Shown here: in pieces, positions 6,343 to 12,510 of the stretch | Layout of the letters: every line of letters begins with the position of its first letter | How positions within the stretch are numbered: position 1 is the first letter of the stretch | Assembly (NCBI GenBank): GCA_035701465.1 | Contig: DASSMU010000101.1 | Coordinates: forward strand, 1-12,510 | Reading direction: 5' to 3' | DNA from: VRUE01 sp035701465 | GTDB taxonomy: Bacteria > Actinomycetota > Thermoleophilia > Solirubrobacterales > 70-9 | DNA length: 12,510 bases | Made by a program: the position numbers and the translations under genes | The notes under the pieces: generated by a model | What the model was told of the DNA's origin: nothing | Database searches by the model: none | What the model saw: the letters and a program-made list of their open reading frames with translations, nothing else

Positions 6343-7170
6343 TCAGCGTCCCTTGAACTCTGGCGTGCCGCCGCCGAAGAAGGCCTCGACCCCGTTGCGA
6401 AGGTCCTCGGTGGCCATGCTGTCGGCGATCCCGTGGCGCTCCAGCTGCAGGTGCTCTGTGAGGCTGTTCTCGATGCTCTGGCCGGCGAGGGTCTTGGCCA
6501 TCCGTACGTAGTGGGGAGCCTTTGCTGCCAGCTTCTCGGCCTTCGCCCGCGCCCGGTCCATCAGCTCCTCGGGAGCGACGACCTCGGAGACGATCTTCTC
6601 GGCCAGGGCGTCCTGGGGGCTCATGTTGGGATCGTTGAGGAGGATTTCAAGCGCCCGGCTCGACCCGACCACGCGGGGCAGGAAGTAGGTCATGCCACCG
6701 TCCGGCGAGGCGCCGATGCGGCCGTAGGCGCAGGCGAAGAAGGCCGACTCGGAAGCGATGCGGATGTCGCAGGCGAGCGCCAGCGAGAAGCCCGCACCAG
6801 CAGCCGGTCCGTTGACGGCGCAGATCACCGGGTAGGGGATGCGGCGCAGGTCGATGATCGCGGTGTGCAACGCCTCGGCCCCGCGCCGCACCTGCGCCGG
6901 CAGGTCGATCTCCTCGGAGGAGACGCCCTCCTTGAACCAGTTGACGTCGCCACCGGAGCAGAAGGCCTTGCCGGCGCCGGTCACGATTAGTGCCCGCAGC
7001 GGTGCCTGGTCGGCGAGCCAGGCGAAGGCGGTCGTCATCTCGCCGATCATCTCCGGGCTCATCGCGTTGAAGGCGTCCGGTCGGTCGAGGATAAGGGTGC
7101 CGATCTCGCCGTCGATCTCGATCCGCATCGTGTTCAGATCGGGGGGGCTGCTCAGGGTGTCGGTGGTCAT
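6343..7170 (-). CDS. Enoyl-CoA hydratase/isomerase (crotonase) family protein, PaaG-like
   Basis: The product is 275 residues from the ATG at 7170. That start is preferred because GGAGAG lies just before it, whereas the ATG at 7191 (seven residues longer) has no visible site. The crotonase fold is clear. The first oxyanion-hole loop is AFCSGGD (69-75), and the second is in GPAAGAGFSLALACD (121-135). Aligned by eye with rat enoyl-CoA hydratase, the two catalytic glutamates (Glu144, Glu164) are replaced by Ser129 and Tyr149, so simple hydration of enoyl-CoA is unlikely. The ASPDGG motif keeps Asp157, equivalent to the Asp proposed as catalytic in PaaG (ring-epoxyphenylacetyl-CoA isomerase). An acyl-CoA isomerase activity is the better guess. 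No paa or β-oxidation partners are nearby, so the pathway is open. Confidence 0.85.
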   Translation of the reverse strand: MTTDTLSSPPDLNTMRIEIDGEIGTLILDRPDAFNAMSPEMIGEMTTAFAWLADQAPLRALIVTGAGKAFCSGGDVNWFKEGVSSEEIDLPAQVRRGAEALHTAIIDLRRIPYPVICAVNGPAAGAGFSLALACDIRIASESAFFACAYGRIGASPDGGMTYFLPRVVGSSRALEILLNDPNMSPQDALAEKIVSEVVAPEELMDRARAKAEKLAAKAPHYVRMAKTLAGQSIENSLTEHLQLERHGIADSMATEDLRNGVEAFFGGGTPEFKGR

Positions 7171-7174
7171 TTCG

Positions 7175-7180
7175 CTCTCC
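7175..7180 (-). promoter_or_regulatory. Shine-Dalgarno that favours the internal start of the crotonase gene
   Basis: Read on the - strand, GGAGAG (7180-7175) is followed by CGAA and then the ATG at 7170. This is standard spacing and argues for 7170 over the upstream ATG at 7191. Confidence 0.55.
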
Positions 7181-7216
7181 GTGTCGGGCATGAAGTTGGC
7201 CGGGTGGCCAGGAGCC

Positions 7217-7222
7217 TACTCT
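7217..7222 (+). promoter_or_regulatory. Possible -10 element for a leaderless uvrC transcript
   Basis: TACTCT fits the TANNNT pattern and ends seven bases before the GTG start of uvrC, so transcription could begin at the start codon. No convincing -35 is visible. An AGGAG at 7210-7214 lies 15 bases from the GTG, too far for a good Shine-Dalgarno. Confidence 0.35.
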
Positions 7223-7229
7223 TTGGCCT

Positions 7230-9125
7230 GTGAGCGAAGGCGACGACCAGGCAGGGCTCTCGCGGGCAGAACGCGTCGCCCAGCAGCGCCGCGAGCTGCC
7301 CGACGCGCCCGGGGTCTATCTCTTCCACCGCGCCGACGACGAGGTCCTCTACGTCGGCAAGGCCCGCTCGATCCGCAAGCGCGTCGCCTCGCACTTCTCC
7401 GGCGGCGAGACCCGGCTCACCTCACGGGTCGACCGGATCGAGTGCCTGGTCACCTCGACCGAGGCCGAGGCGCTGCTCGCTGAGCAGAGCTTCATCAAGC
7501 GCCACCGGCCGCGCTTCAACATCCGCCTGCGCGACGACAAGTCCTACCCCTACGTCTGCGTCAGCCTCGACGAGGACTACCCGCGGGTCTACTTCACTCG
7601 TGAGAAGCACCGCCCGAATCGCGCCTACTTCGGCCCCTTCTCCAGCGCCAAGCGCGTGCGCGAGACACTCGACCTGCTCGGCAAGCTGTTCCAGTTCCGC
7701 ACCTGCGAGGGGGTCGAGCCGGGCCGGCGCTCCGGCAGCCCTTGCCTCGACTACTTCATCAAGCGTTGCGGGGCGCCCTGCGTCGGCTACGTCAGCCGCG
7801 AGGAGTACCGGCGCAACATCGACGCGATCGTCGACTTCCTCTCCGGTCGCTACCGCCAGGTCGAGGCCGACGAGCAGACGAAGATGGAGGAGGCGGCGGC
7901 TGCGCGGGAGTTCGAGCGCGCCGCCCTGCACCGCGACCGGCTGAAGGCGATCCAGTCGCTGTTCGAGCGCCAGCGCGTCGCCGGCGGCTCGGTCGGGACG
8001 GCCGATCTGATCGGCGTCGCCGCCGAGGGAGCCGACGCCAATGCCCAGGTCTTCCAGGTCCGCGACGGCATCCTCGCCGAGCGGCAGAGCTTCTACCTCG
8101 ACAACCAGGCCGAACGCGATCTCTCCGAGGTCGCCGAGGAGTTCGTCGGCCAGTACTACTCGGCCTCGCCAGCGGTGCCGCGGACGATCGTCGTCGGTCC
8201 CTACCTGCGCGACCGAGTCGAACTGCTCGAGGCGGCGCTGAGCGAGCGGCGTGGGGGGGCGGTCGAGGTGCGGGTGGCCGAGCGCGGCGACAAGCGGCGC
8301 CTGCGCGAGCTGGCCGAGCGCAACGCCCGCCTCGCTCTCGACCAGGACCGGCTGCGCCGCGAGCATCGCCGCCAGCGCCGGGTCGAGTCGCTGGCCGACC
8401 TGCGCGAGGCGCTCGGCATGCAGGAGCTGCCGGTGCGGATCGAGGGCTTCGACATCTCCAACCTCGGCGGCGAGCACACCGTCGCCGCGATGGTCGTGTT
8501 CGAGGGGGGTGCGACCAAGAAGGCCGACTACCGCCGCTTCCGCGTGCGGGGCGAGGACGGCAACGGGCGGCGGGCCGGCCCCGACGATTTTGCCTCGATG
8601 GAAGAGGTGCTCGGCCGCCGTATGAACCGCTACCTCGAGCAGGCCGACCTCTCCCCGCACGACCGCAAACGCGACGCCAGCTTCGCCTCGCTGCCCTCCC
8701 TGGTCGTGATCGACGGAGGCAAGGGGCAGCTCACAGCCGGGATGCGGGCGTTGCGGCCGCTGACCGAGCGCGGCGTCACCGTTGTCGGGCTCGCCAAGCG
8801 GCTGGAGGAGGTCTACGTCCCGGGTCGCGCCGCGCCGATCGACCTGCCCGCCGACTCGGAGGCCTCGAAGCTGCTGCAGCGGGTGCGCGACGAGGCGCAC
8901 CGCTTCGCGATCGAACACCACCGCGGCCGTCGCGACCGGGCGATGACCGGCTCGGTGCTCGACGAGCTGAAGGGCGTCGGACCCGTTCGCAAGCGGGCAC
9001 TGCTCCAGCATTTCGGCTCTCCAGAGCGGTTCGTCGCCGCCAGCCGCGAGGAACTGGAAATGGTGCCCGGCGTGCCTGGCAAGGTAGCCCGTGAGATCCA
9101 CGAGCAGCTGAACAGGACCGGTTGA
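7230..9125 (+). CDS. uvrC: Excinuclease ABC subunit UvrC
   Basis: The 631-residue product starts at GTG 7230 and has normal family length. It makes the 3' and 5' incisions around UvrAB-marked DNA lesions in nucleotide excision repair. The GIY-YIG nuclease domain is N-terminal (GVY at 28-30, YVGKA at 41-45, Glu in TEAEALLAE at 77-85). Four cysteines, 159, 172, 180 and 184, match the Fe-S ligand set described for UvrC. A UVR motif at about 209-244 is the UvrB-contact helix pair. The RNase H-like second nuclease carries Asp408 (EGFDIS), Asp495 (VVIDGG) and His557 (EAHRFA). A tandem HhH domain (about 573-631; LKGVGPVRKRAL and VPGVPGKVA) binds DNA. All key residues are present. Its stop overlaps the rapZ start, indicating an operon. 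Confidence 0.97.
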   Translation: MSEGDDQAGLSRAERVAQQRRELPDAPGVYLFHRADDEVLYVGKARSIRKRVASHFSGGETRLTSRVDRIECLVTSTEAEALLAEQSFIKRHRPRFNIRLRDDKSYPYVCVSLDEDYPRVYFTREKHRPNRAYFGPFSSAKRVRETLDLLGKLFQFRTCEGVEPGRRSGSPCLDYFIKRCGAPCVGYVSREEYRRNIDAIVDFLSGRYRQVEADEQTKMEEAAAAREFERAALHRDRLKAIQSLFERQRVAGGSVGTADLIGVAAEGADANAQVFQVRDGILAERQSFYLDNQAERDLSEVAEEFVGQYYSASPAVPRTIVVGPYLRDRVELLEAALSERRGGAVEVRVAERGDKRRLRELAERNARLALDQDRLRREHRRQRRVESLADLREALGMQELPVRIEGFDISNLGGEHTVAAMVVFEGGATKKADYRRFRVRGEDGNGRRAGPDDFASMEEVLGRRMNRYLEQADLSPHDRKRDASFASLPSLVVIDGGKGQLTAGMRALRPLTERGVTVVGLAKRLEEVYVPGRAAPIDLPADSEASKLLQRVRDEAHRFAIEHHRGRRDRAMTGSVLDELKGVGPVRKRALLQHFGSPERFVAASREELEMVPGVPGKVAREIHEQLNRTG

Positions 9126-10051
9126 TGGCGAAGACCAAAGAAGCCGAGGGGTTAAAGCCCGCGCGGGACGGCAACGCCGCCGATCGCGAGATGACGCTGG
9201 TCCTGATCACCGGCCACTCCGGCGCCGGCAAGTCGGAGGCGATCGCCGCCTTCGAGGACGGCGGCTTCTTCTGCGTCGACAACCTGCCGCCGCGGATGAT
9301 CGGCAGCCTCGGCGAGCTCTTCCGCCACGAGGGCAGCGGGGTGGAGCGCGCCGCGGTCGTCTCCGACGTGCGCGGCGGCGACTACTTCGACGACCTGCTG
9401 CAGGTGCTCGACGATCTCGAGGCCGATGGGTTGAAGCCGACCGTGCTCTTCCTCGAGGCCGACGAGGAGACCCTGGTCGATCGCTACAAGGAGACCCGGC
9501 GCCGCCACCCGCTGGCGCCGGAAGGCCACATCGTTGACGGGATCCGGGCCGAGCGCGAGCTGCTGGCGCCGCTGCGCGAGCGCGCCGATGTGGTGATGGA
9601 CACCAGCGACCTCACCGGCGGCAGCCTGCGGCGGCGGATCGCCGAGGAGATGCTGGACGAACACGAGGGCGGCAAGATGGCGCTGACCCTGCTCACCTTC
9701 GGCTTCAAGAACGGGCCGCCACGTGACGCCGACCTCACCCTCGACGTACGCTTCCTGCCCAATCCCCACTACGTCGACGAGCTGCGCCCGCTGACCGGGC
9801 TCGACCCCCGCGTGCGCGAGTACGTCGAGTCGGGCACCCAGGCGGGCGAGTTCTACGGCCGGCTGCTGCCGCTGATCGACTTCCTCGTCCCCGCCTACGT
9901 GGCCGAGGGCAAGAGCCACCTGACGATCGCCGTCGGCTGCACCGGCGGCCGCCACCGCTCGATCACCGTGGCGGACCGCATCCGCCGCGACCTGGAGGAG
10001 CGCGACGACGTAGTGGTTCACACGAAGCACCGCGACGCCGACCTCGACTGA
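9125..10051 (+). CDS. rapZ: RapZ-family nucleotide-binding protein
   Basis: The product is 308 residues from the ATG at 9125, whose A is the last base of the uvrC TGA stop; a TTG three bases earlier is a poorer choice. The Walker A is GHSGAGKS (30-37), followed by DNLPP (52-56), the EADEETLVDRYKETRRRHPL region (111-130), and the C-terminal GCTGGRHRS signature (271-279). In E. coli RapZ guides RNase E to the GlmZ small RNA and senses glucosamine-6-phosphate. Actinobacteria keep the protein beside uvrC, but its target there is not settled, so only the family is certain. The uvrC–rapZ pairing is the usual one. The gene ends two bases before a long hairpin. Confidence 0.95.
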   Translation: MAKTKEAEGLKPARDGNAADREMTLVLITGHSGAGKSEAIAAFEDGGFFCVDNLPPRMIGSLGELFRHEGSGVERAAVVSDVRGGDYFDDLLQVLDDLEADGLKPTVLFLEADEETLVDRYKETRRRHPLAPEGHIVDGIRAERELLAPLRERADVVMDTSDLTGGSLRRRIAEEMLDEHEGGKMALTLLTFGFKNGPPRDADLTLDVRFLPNPHYVDELRPLTGLDPRVREYVESGTQAGEFYGRLLPLIDFLVPAYVAEGKSHLTIAVGCTGGRHRSITVADRIRRDLEERDDVVVHTKHRDADLD

Positions 10052-10052
10052 G

Positions 10053-10105
10053 CCGCCGACGGGCCGATACGTCAAGGTTACCTGGACGTAACGGCCCGTC
10101 GGCGG
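10053..10105 (+). terminator. Long hairpin after rapZ (terminator or mRNA 3' structure)
   Basis: A 14-bp stem pairs 10053-10066 with 10092-10105 (CCGCCGACGGGCCG with its complement). After one A·A mismatch the stem continues for six more pairs, TACGTC (10068-10073) with GACGTA (10085-10090), leaving a short loop. It starts two bases after the rapZ stop. There is no T-run. Its right arm ends four bases before the presumed -10 of the next gene, so terminator and promoter are packed together. Confidence 0.65.
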
Positions 10106-10108
10106 GCA

Positions 10109-10114
10109 TAGAAT
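10109..10114 (+). promoter_or_regulatory. Presumed -10 element of the ABC exporter operon
   Basis: TAGAAT is a good -10 match and ends nine bases before the TTG start at 10124, implying a leaderless or nearly leaderless message. The -35 region would fall inside the hairpin arm and shows no clear match. Confidence 0.45.
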
Positions 10115-10123
10115 CGCCCGGCT

Positions 10124-10984
10124 TTGGCCGATCCCGTCATTTCCATTCGTGGGTTGCGCAAGAGCTATGGCGAGTTTGAGGCTGTGCGCGGGATCGACCT
10201 AGAGGTCAAGGCGGGAGAGGTGTTTGCCTTCCTCGGCCCCAACGGAGCGGGCAAGACGACCACGGTGGAGATCCTCGAGGGCTACCGCAGGCGCAGCGGG
10301 GGGGAGGTCTCGGTCCTGGGGGAGGATCCAGAGTGGGCGGGGCGGGCCTGGCGCGAGCGGATCGGGATCGTCCTGCAGAGCTGCCGGCTCGACCCCTACC
10401 TGACGGTGCGCGAGTCGCTCGGGCTCTATGCCGGCTACTACAGCGCGCCGCGGCCGGTCGACGAGGTGGTCGAGCTGGTCGGCCTGGGCGGCAAGGCAGA
10501 CGCCCGCACCGGCGGCCTCTCGGGCGGCCAGCAGCGACGGCTCGACGTCGGCATGGCCCTGGTCGGCGACCCCGAACTGCTCTTCCTCGACGAGCCGACC
10601 ACCGGCTTCGACCCCTCCGCCCGTCGCCATGCCTGGGACACGATCGCCGGCCTGCGTGACCTCGGCAAGACCGTCTTCCTCACCACCCACTACATGGACG
10701 AGGCGCAGCGCCTCGCCGACCGGGTGACGATCATCTCGCGCGGCGAGATCGTCGCCAGCGGAACCCCCGAGGACCTCGGCCACCGCGACAGCCTGCCGAC
10801 GACGATCAGCTATCGCCTGGGCGGCGAGGAGGTCTCGGTGGAGACGACGACCCCGGTCGCCGATCTGCACGAGTTGACGGGACGGGCGGTCGAGCAGGGT
10901 CTAGAGCTGGAGGGTCTCGAAGTGACCCGCCCCAACCTAGAGGACGTCTACCTCTCACTCACCGGGGAGGAGGACTCGGAATGA
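10124..10984 (+). CDS. ABC-2 type exporter, ATP-binding subunit (DrrA/CcmA-like)
   Basis: The product is 286 residues from TTG 10124; no in-frame ATG or GTG exists before the conserved ISIRGLRKSYG strand, so TTG is the only reasonable start. All ATPase motifs are present: Walker A GPNGAGKTT (38-46), Q-loop Gln85, signature LSGGQ (132-136), Walker B LLFLDEP (152-158, Asp156 and Glu157), and His189 in TTHYMDEA. The C-terminal part (about 225-286), including PNLEDVYLSLTG, is the tail usual for DrrA-type exporters of drugs, lipids or polysaccharides. It would power the permease encoded next, whose ATG overlaps its stop as ATGA. The substrate cannot be told from sequence. No regulator is adjacent. 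Confidence 0.93.
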   Translation: MADPVISIRGLRKSYGEFEAVRGIDLEVKAGEVFAFLGPNGAGKTTTVEILEGYRRRSGGEVSVLGEDPEWAGRAWRERIGIVLQSCRLDPYLTVRESLGLYAGYYSAPRPVDEVVELVGLGGKADARTGGLSGGQQRRLDVGMALVGDPELLFLDEPTTGFDPSARRHAWDTIAGLRDLGKTVFLTTHYMDEAQRLADRVTIISRGEIVASGTPEDLGHRDSLPTTISYRLGGEEVSVETTTPVADLHELTGRAVEQGLELEGLEVTRPNLEDVYLSLTGEEDSE

Positions 10985-11754
10985 GCGGGTTGGCGCTGTT
11001 CGCGCACCAGTTTCGCTACGACCAGAAGACGTTCTGGCGCAATCCGGCCTCGGTCTTCTTCACGGTGGCGTTCCCGGTGATCCTGCTGCTGATCTTCGCC
11101 ACCATCTTCGGCGGCCAGACCGTCAACGTGCGTGGGGGGATCAAGACCACGGCCTACTACGTGCCGGCGATCATCACCCTCGCGGTGATCTCGGCGACGA
11201 TGCAGTCGCTGGCGATGTCGCTGGTGATCGCCCGCGAGGACGGGCGGTTGAAGCGGGGCCGCGGCACCCCGATGCCGGCCTGGGTCTTCATCGCCGGGCG
11301 GATCGGCAACTCGGGAGTGGTGGCGCTGCTGATGCTGGCGGCGATCGCCGGGCTCGGACGGATCCTCTACGGGGTCGCCATCCCCTGGAGCCAGCTGCCC
11401 GCGATCGTCGTCACGCTCCTGATCGGAGCGGCCGCCTTCAGCTGCCTCGGTATCGCCCTCACGGCGGCGATCCCCTCGCAGGACGCCGCCGCCCCGATCG
11501 TCAACGCCCTGCTGCTGCCGCTCTACTTCCTCTCCGGCGTCTTCATCCCCGACGATCAGCTGCCCAGCGGGGTCATCCACTTCGCCGACGCCTTCCCGAT
11601 CCGCCACTTCTTCGAGGCCTTCTTCGCCGTCTACGATCCCGGCAACACCGGAGCCGGCATGGAGTGGGGGAACCTCGCCATCGTCGCGGCCTGGGGCGTC
11701 GCAGGCCTGGTCCTCGCCATCCGCTTCTTCCGCTGGACCCCGCGCGGCGGCTGA
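10981..11754 (+). CDS. ABC-2 type exporter, permease subunit
   Basis: The 257-residue membrane protein has about six membrane segments, roughly at residues 24-43, 59-82, 108-128, 140-163, 169-190 and 230-250. The fifth carries the ABC-2 family hallmark PLYFLSGVFIP (180-190), followed by the FPIRHFFEAFF amphipathic stretch (205-215). The N-terminal 20 residues (FRYDQKTFWRNP) form the cytoplasmic connector that normally contacts the ATPase. A GGAGGAGG just before the ATG and a four-base overlap with the ATPase gene indicate translational coupling. Half-transporters of this kind assemble as a dimer of permeases with two ATPases. Substrate unknown: antibiotic, lipid or glycan are all possible. 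Confidence 0.92.
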   Translation: MSGLALFAHQFRYDQKTFWRNPASVFFTVAFPVILLLIFATIFGGQTVNVRGGIKTTAYYVPAIITLAVISATMQSLAMSLVIAREDGRLKRGRGTPMPAWVFIAGRIGNSGVVALLMLAAIAGLGRILYGVAIPWSQLPAIVVTLLIGAAAFSCLGIALTAAIPSQDAAAPIVNALLLPLYFLSGVFIPDDQLPSGVIHFADAFPIRHFFEAFFAVYDPGNTGAGMEWGNLAIVAAWGVAGLVLAIRFFRWTPRGG

Positions 11755-11766
11755 TCCGCCCGCCCG

Positions 11767-11774
11767 TATAGCCT
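11767..11774 (+). promoter_or_regulatory. Possible -10 element for the VOC gene
   Basis: TATAGCCT contains a TANNNT match (TAGCCT, 11769-11774) ending ten bases before the ATG at 11785. No Shine-Dalgarno lies in between, so initiation may be leaderless. The layout resembles that upstream of the ABC operon at 10109. Read-through from the permease gene, which ends 30 bases earlier, is equally possible. Confidence 0.35.
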
Positions 11775-11784
11775 GCCGCCCGAA

Positions 11785-12147
11785 ATGCTGCACCACGTCC
11801 TTTTGGAGGTCTCCGACCTCGAGCGGAGCGGGTCGTTCTACGACGCGCTGCTCGCGCCCCTTGGCTGGCGGCGCCATTTCGAGGAGGACGAGACGATCGG
11901 CTGGGGCATCGCCAAGCCGGTCTTCTTCATCGCCGCCCATCACGAGCCGCAGGCGGGGTTCGGTCTGCTCAGCTTCTCGGGGCTCGGGATCGTCGCCGTC
12001 AAGGCGGCTTGGGAAGGCGGGATGAGCGCGGGCGGAACGAAGGTGGCCGAGCCGGGCGAGCGTCGCTCCCACGGCTCCGGCTCCTACTCCGCCTTTCTCA
12101 AGGACCCGGACGGGTACGAGATCGAGATCACGATCGGGTCCGACTAG
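11785..12147 (+). CDS. VOC superfamily (glyoxalase/bleomycin-resistance fold) protein
   Basis: The small 120-residue protein has a single pair of βαβββ modules. It opens with LHHVLLEVSDLERSGSFYD (residues 2-20), typical of VOC proteins, where His3 or His4 would be the first metal ligand. It closes with SAFLKDPDGYEIEI (102-115), where Glu112 or Glu114 would be the last ligand. In the middle strand, where relatives often have HIAF, this one reads LLSFSG (61-66), so one expected His ligand is absent and metal binding is uncertain. VOC members include glyoxalases, dioxygenases, thiol transferases to antibiotics, and binding proteins. Its place just after an ABC exporter would fit a resistance role, but this is only context. 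The reading frame and start are clear. Confidence 0.88.
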   Translation: MLHHVLLEVSDLERSGSFYDALLAPLGWRRHFEEDETIGWGIAKPVFFIAAHHEPQAGFGLLSFSGLGIVAVKAAWEGGMSAGGTKVAEPGERRSHGSGSYSAFLKDPDGYEIEITIGSD

Positions 12148-12204
12148 GCAAGCGCGGCCGGCGAGACACGCGGGCCCATAACATCGGGATATCTCCAAAA
12201 CGAC

Positions 12205-12210
12205 AGGAGG
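12205..12210 (+). promoter_or_regulatory. Shine-Dalgarno of gap
   Basis: AGGAGG is a full consensus site with 11 bases between it and the ATG at 12222. It contrasts with the SD-less starts of uvrC, the ABC ATPase and the VOC gene upstream. A TAACAT at 12179-12184 could be the -10 of gap, leaving a leader of roughly 30 bases; this is weak. Confidence 0.6.
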
Positions 12211-12221
12211 GTTCACGCAAT

Positions 12222-12510
12222 ATGGCTGTGAAGGTCGGCATCAACGGTTTCGGACGGATCGGGCGAAACGTCTTCAGGGCTGCGCATGCGGCCGGGGCCG
12301 ACCTCGAGTTCGTCGCCGTCAACGACCTCACCGATCCGGAGACCCTCGCCCACCTGCTCAAGTACGACTCGATCCTCGGTCGCTTCCCCGGCGAGGTCAG
12401 CGTCGAGGGCGACACGATCTCGGTCGACGGCGCGCCGCTCAAGGTGCTCTCGGAGCGCGACCCGGGGGCGCTGCCCTGGGGCGATCTCGGCGTCGACGTG
12501 GTGATCGAGT
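12222..12510 (+). CDS. gap: Glyceraldehyde-3-phosphate dehydrogenase, N-terminal part (3' end outside window)
   Basis: The first 96 residues are visible. The NAD-binding Rossmann start is MAVKVGINGFGRIGRNVFR, with Gly-x-Gly-x-x-Gly at residues 9-14, then VNDLTDPETLAHLLKYDS (33-50) and GRFPG (53-57), all standard for GAPDH. The catalytic Cys and the substrate-binding half lie beyond the window. The enzyme converts glyceraldehyde-3-phosphate to 1,3-bisphosphoglycerate in glycolysis. In actinobacteria gap commonly follows uvrC–rapZ–yvcK–whiA and precedes pgk and tpi, so pgk is expected just downstream. Its own consensus Shine-Dalgarno suggests independent, strong translation. Confidence 0.96.
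   Translation, partial: MAVKVGINGFGRIGRNVFRAAHAAGADLEFVAVNDLTDPETLAHLLKYDSILGRFPGEVSVEGDTISVDGAPLKVLSERDPGALPWGDLGVDVVIE

Noticed and set aside
7422..9101. Long open frame on the - strand across uvrC (559 codons), plus another + frame at 7742-9094
   Set aside because: Both lie over a complete uvrC with all catalytic residues. Their products are Arg/Ala/Gly/His-rich with no domain signature, as expected of shadow frames in high-GC DNA.
9152..10870. Long - strand frames opposite rapZ (9152-10075) and the ABC ATPase (10199-10870)
   Set aside because: Low-complexity Val/Ala/Gly/Asp-rich products without motifs, antisense to genes with full motif sets.
10948..12216. 422-codon open frame on the - strand across the permease and VOC genes
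   Set aside because: The translation is dominated by Asp/Arg/Gly/Glu/Gln low complexity and lies opposite well-supported genes; it is a GC-driven shadow.

Overview
The window looks like chromosomal DNA from a high-GC actinobacterium, most plausibly a deep-branching one of the Thermoleophilia/Solirubrobacterales type. Supporting signs are the very GC-rich core genes with G/C-ending codons, the conserved actinobacterial neighbourhood uvrC–rapZ–…–gap, a lysine-rich PASTA tail on a secreted protein, and several genes that seem to start at or near their transcription start. The taxonomy is an inference from gene content, not a measurement.

Bases 1-3485 hold the 3' part of a large gene of visibly lower GC. 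It encodes a surface or secreted protein of at least six complete Ig-like repeats (about 111-119 residues each, two Cys per repeat) ending in an SGNH/GDSL hydrolase domain. Bases 3486-3950 form a junction zone. A roughly 50-codon remnant of a MaoC-like dehydratase (+ strand) runs tail-to-tail into an SRPBCC-family gene (- strand) that has lost its C-terminal part. This looks like a deletion scar at the edge of the compositionally odd segment. The SRPBCC gene is translationally coupled behind a TetR regulator with a palindrome-rich, probably leaderless promoter.

Bases 4640-7191 hold cell-envelope and metabolic genes: a secreted IPT/TIG + PASTA protein (+), a strong 13-bp hairpin between convergent genes, a type-1 copper (cupredoxin) lipoprotein (-), and a crotonase-superfamily enzyme of the PaaG-like type (-).

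Bases 7230-12510 are all on the + strand. They encode the excinuclease subunit UvrC, the P-loop protein RapZ (start overlaps the uvrC stop), a long hairpin, a two-gene ABC-2 exporter (ATPase and permease, ATGA overlap), a small VOC/glyoxalase-fold protein, and the start of glyceraldehyde-3-phosphate dehydrogenase (gap). In most actinobacteria yvcK and whiA lie between rapZ and gap; here the exporter and the VOC gene occupy that place.

No RNA genes, CRISPR arrays, transposases or integrases were seen. No gene-free stretch exceeds 300 bases; the longest is about 180 bases, upstream of the IPT/PASTA gene. I did not find a convincing wholly new system. The most unusual items are the Ig-repeat/SGNH hydrolase and the MaoC/SRPBCC scar beside it.
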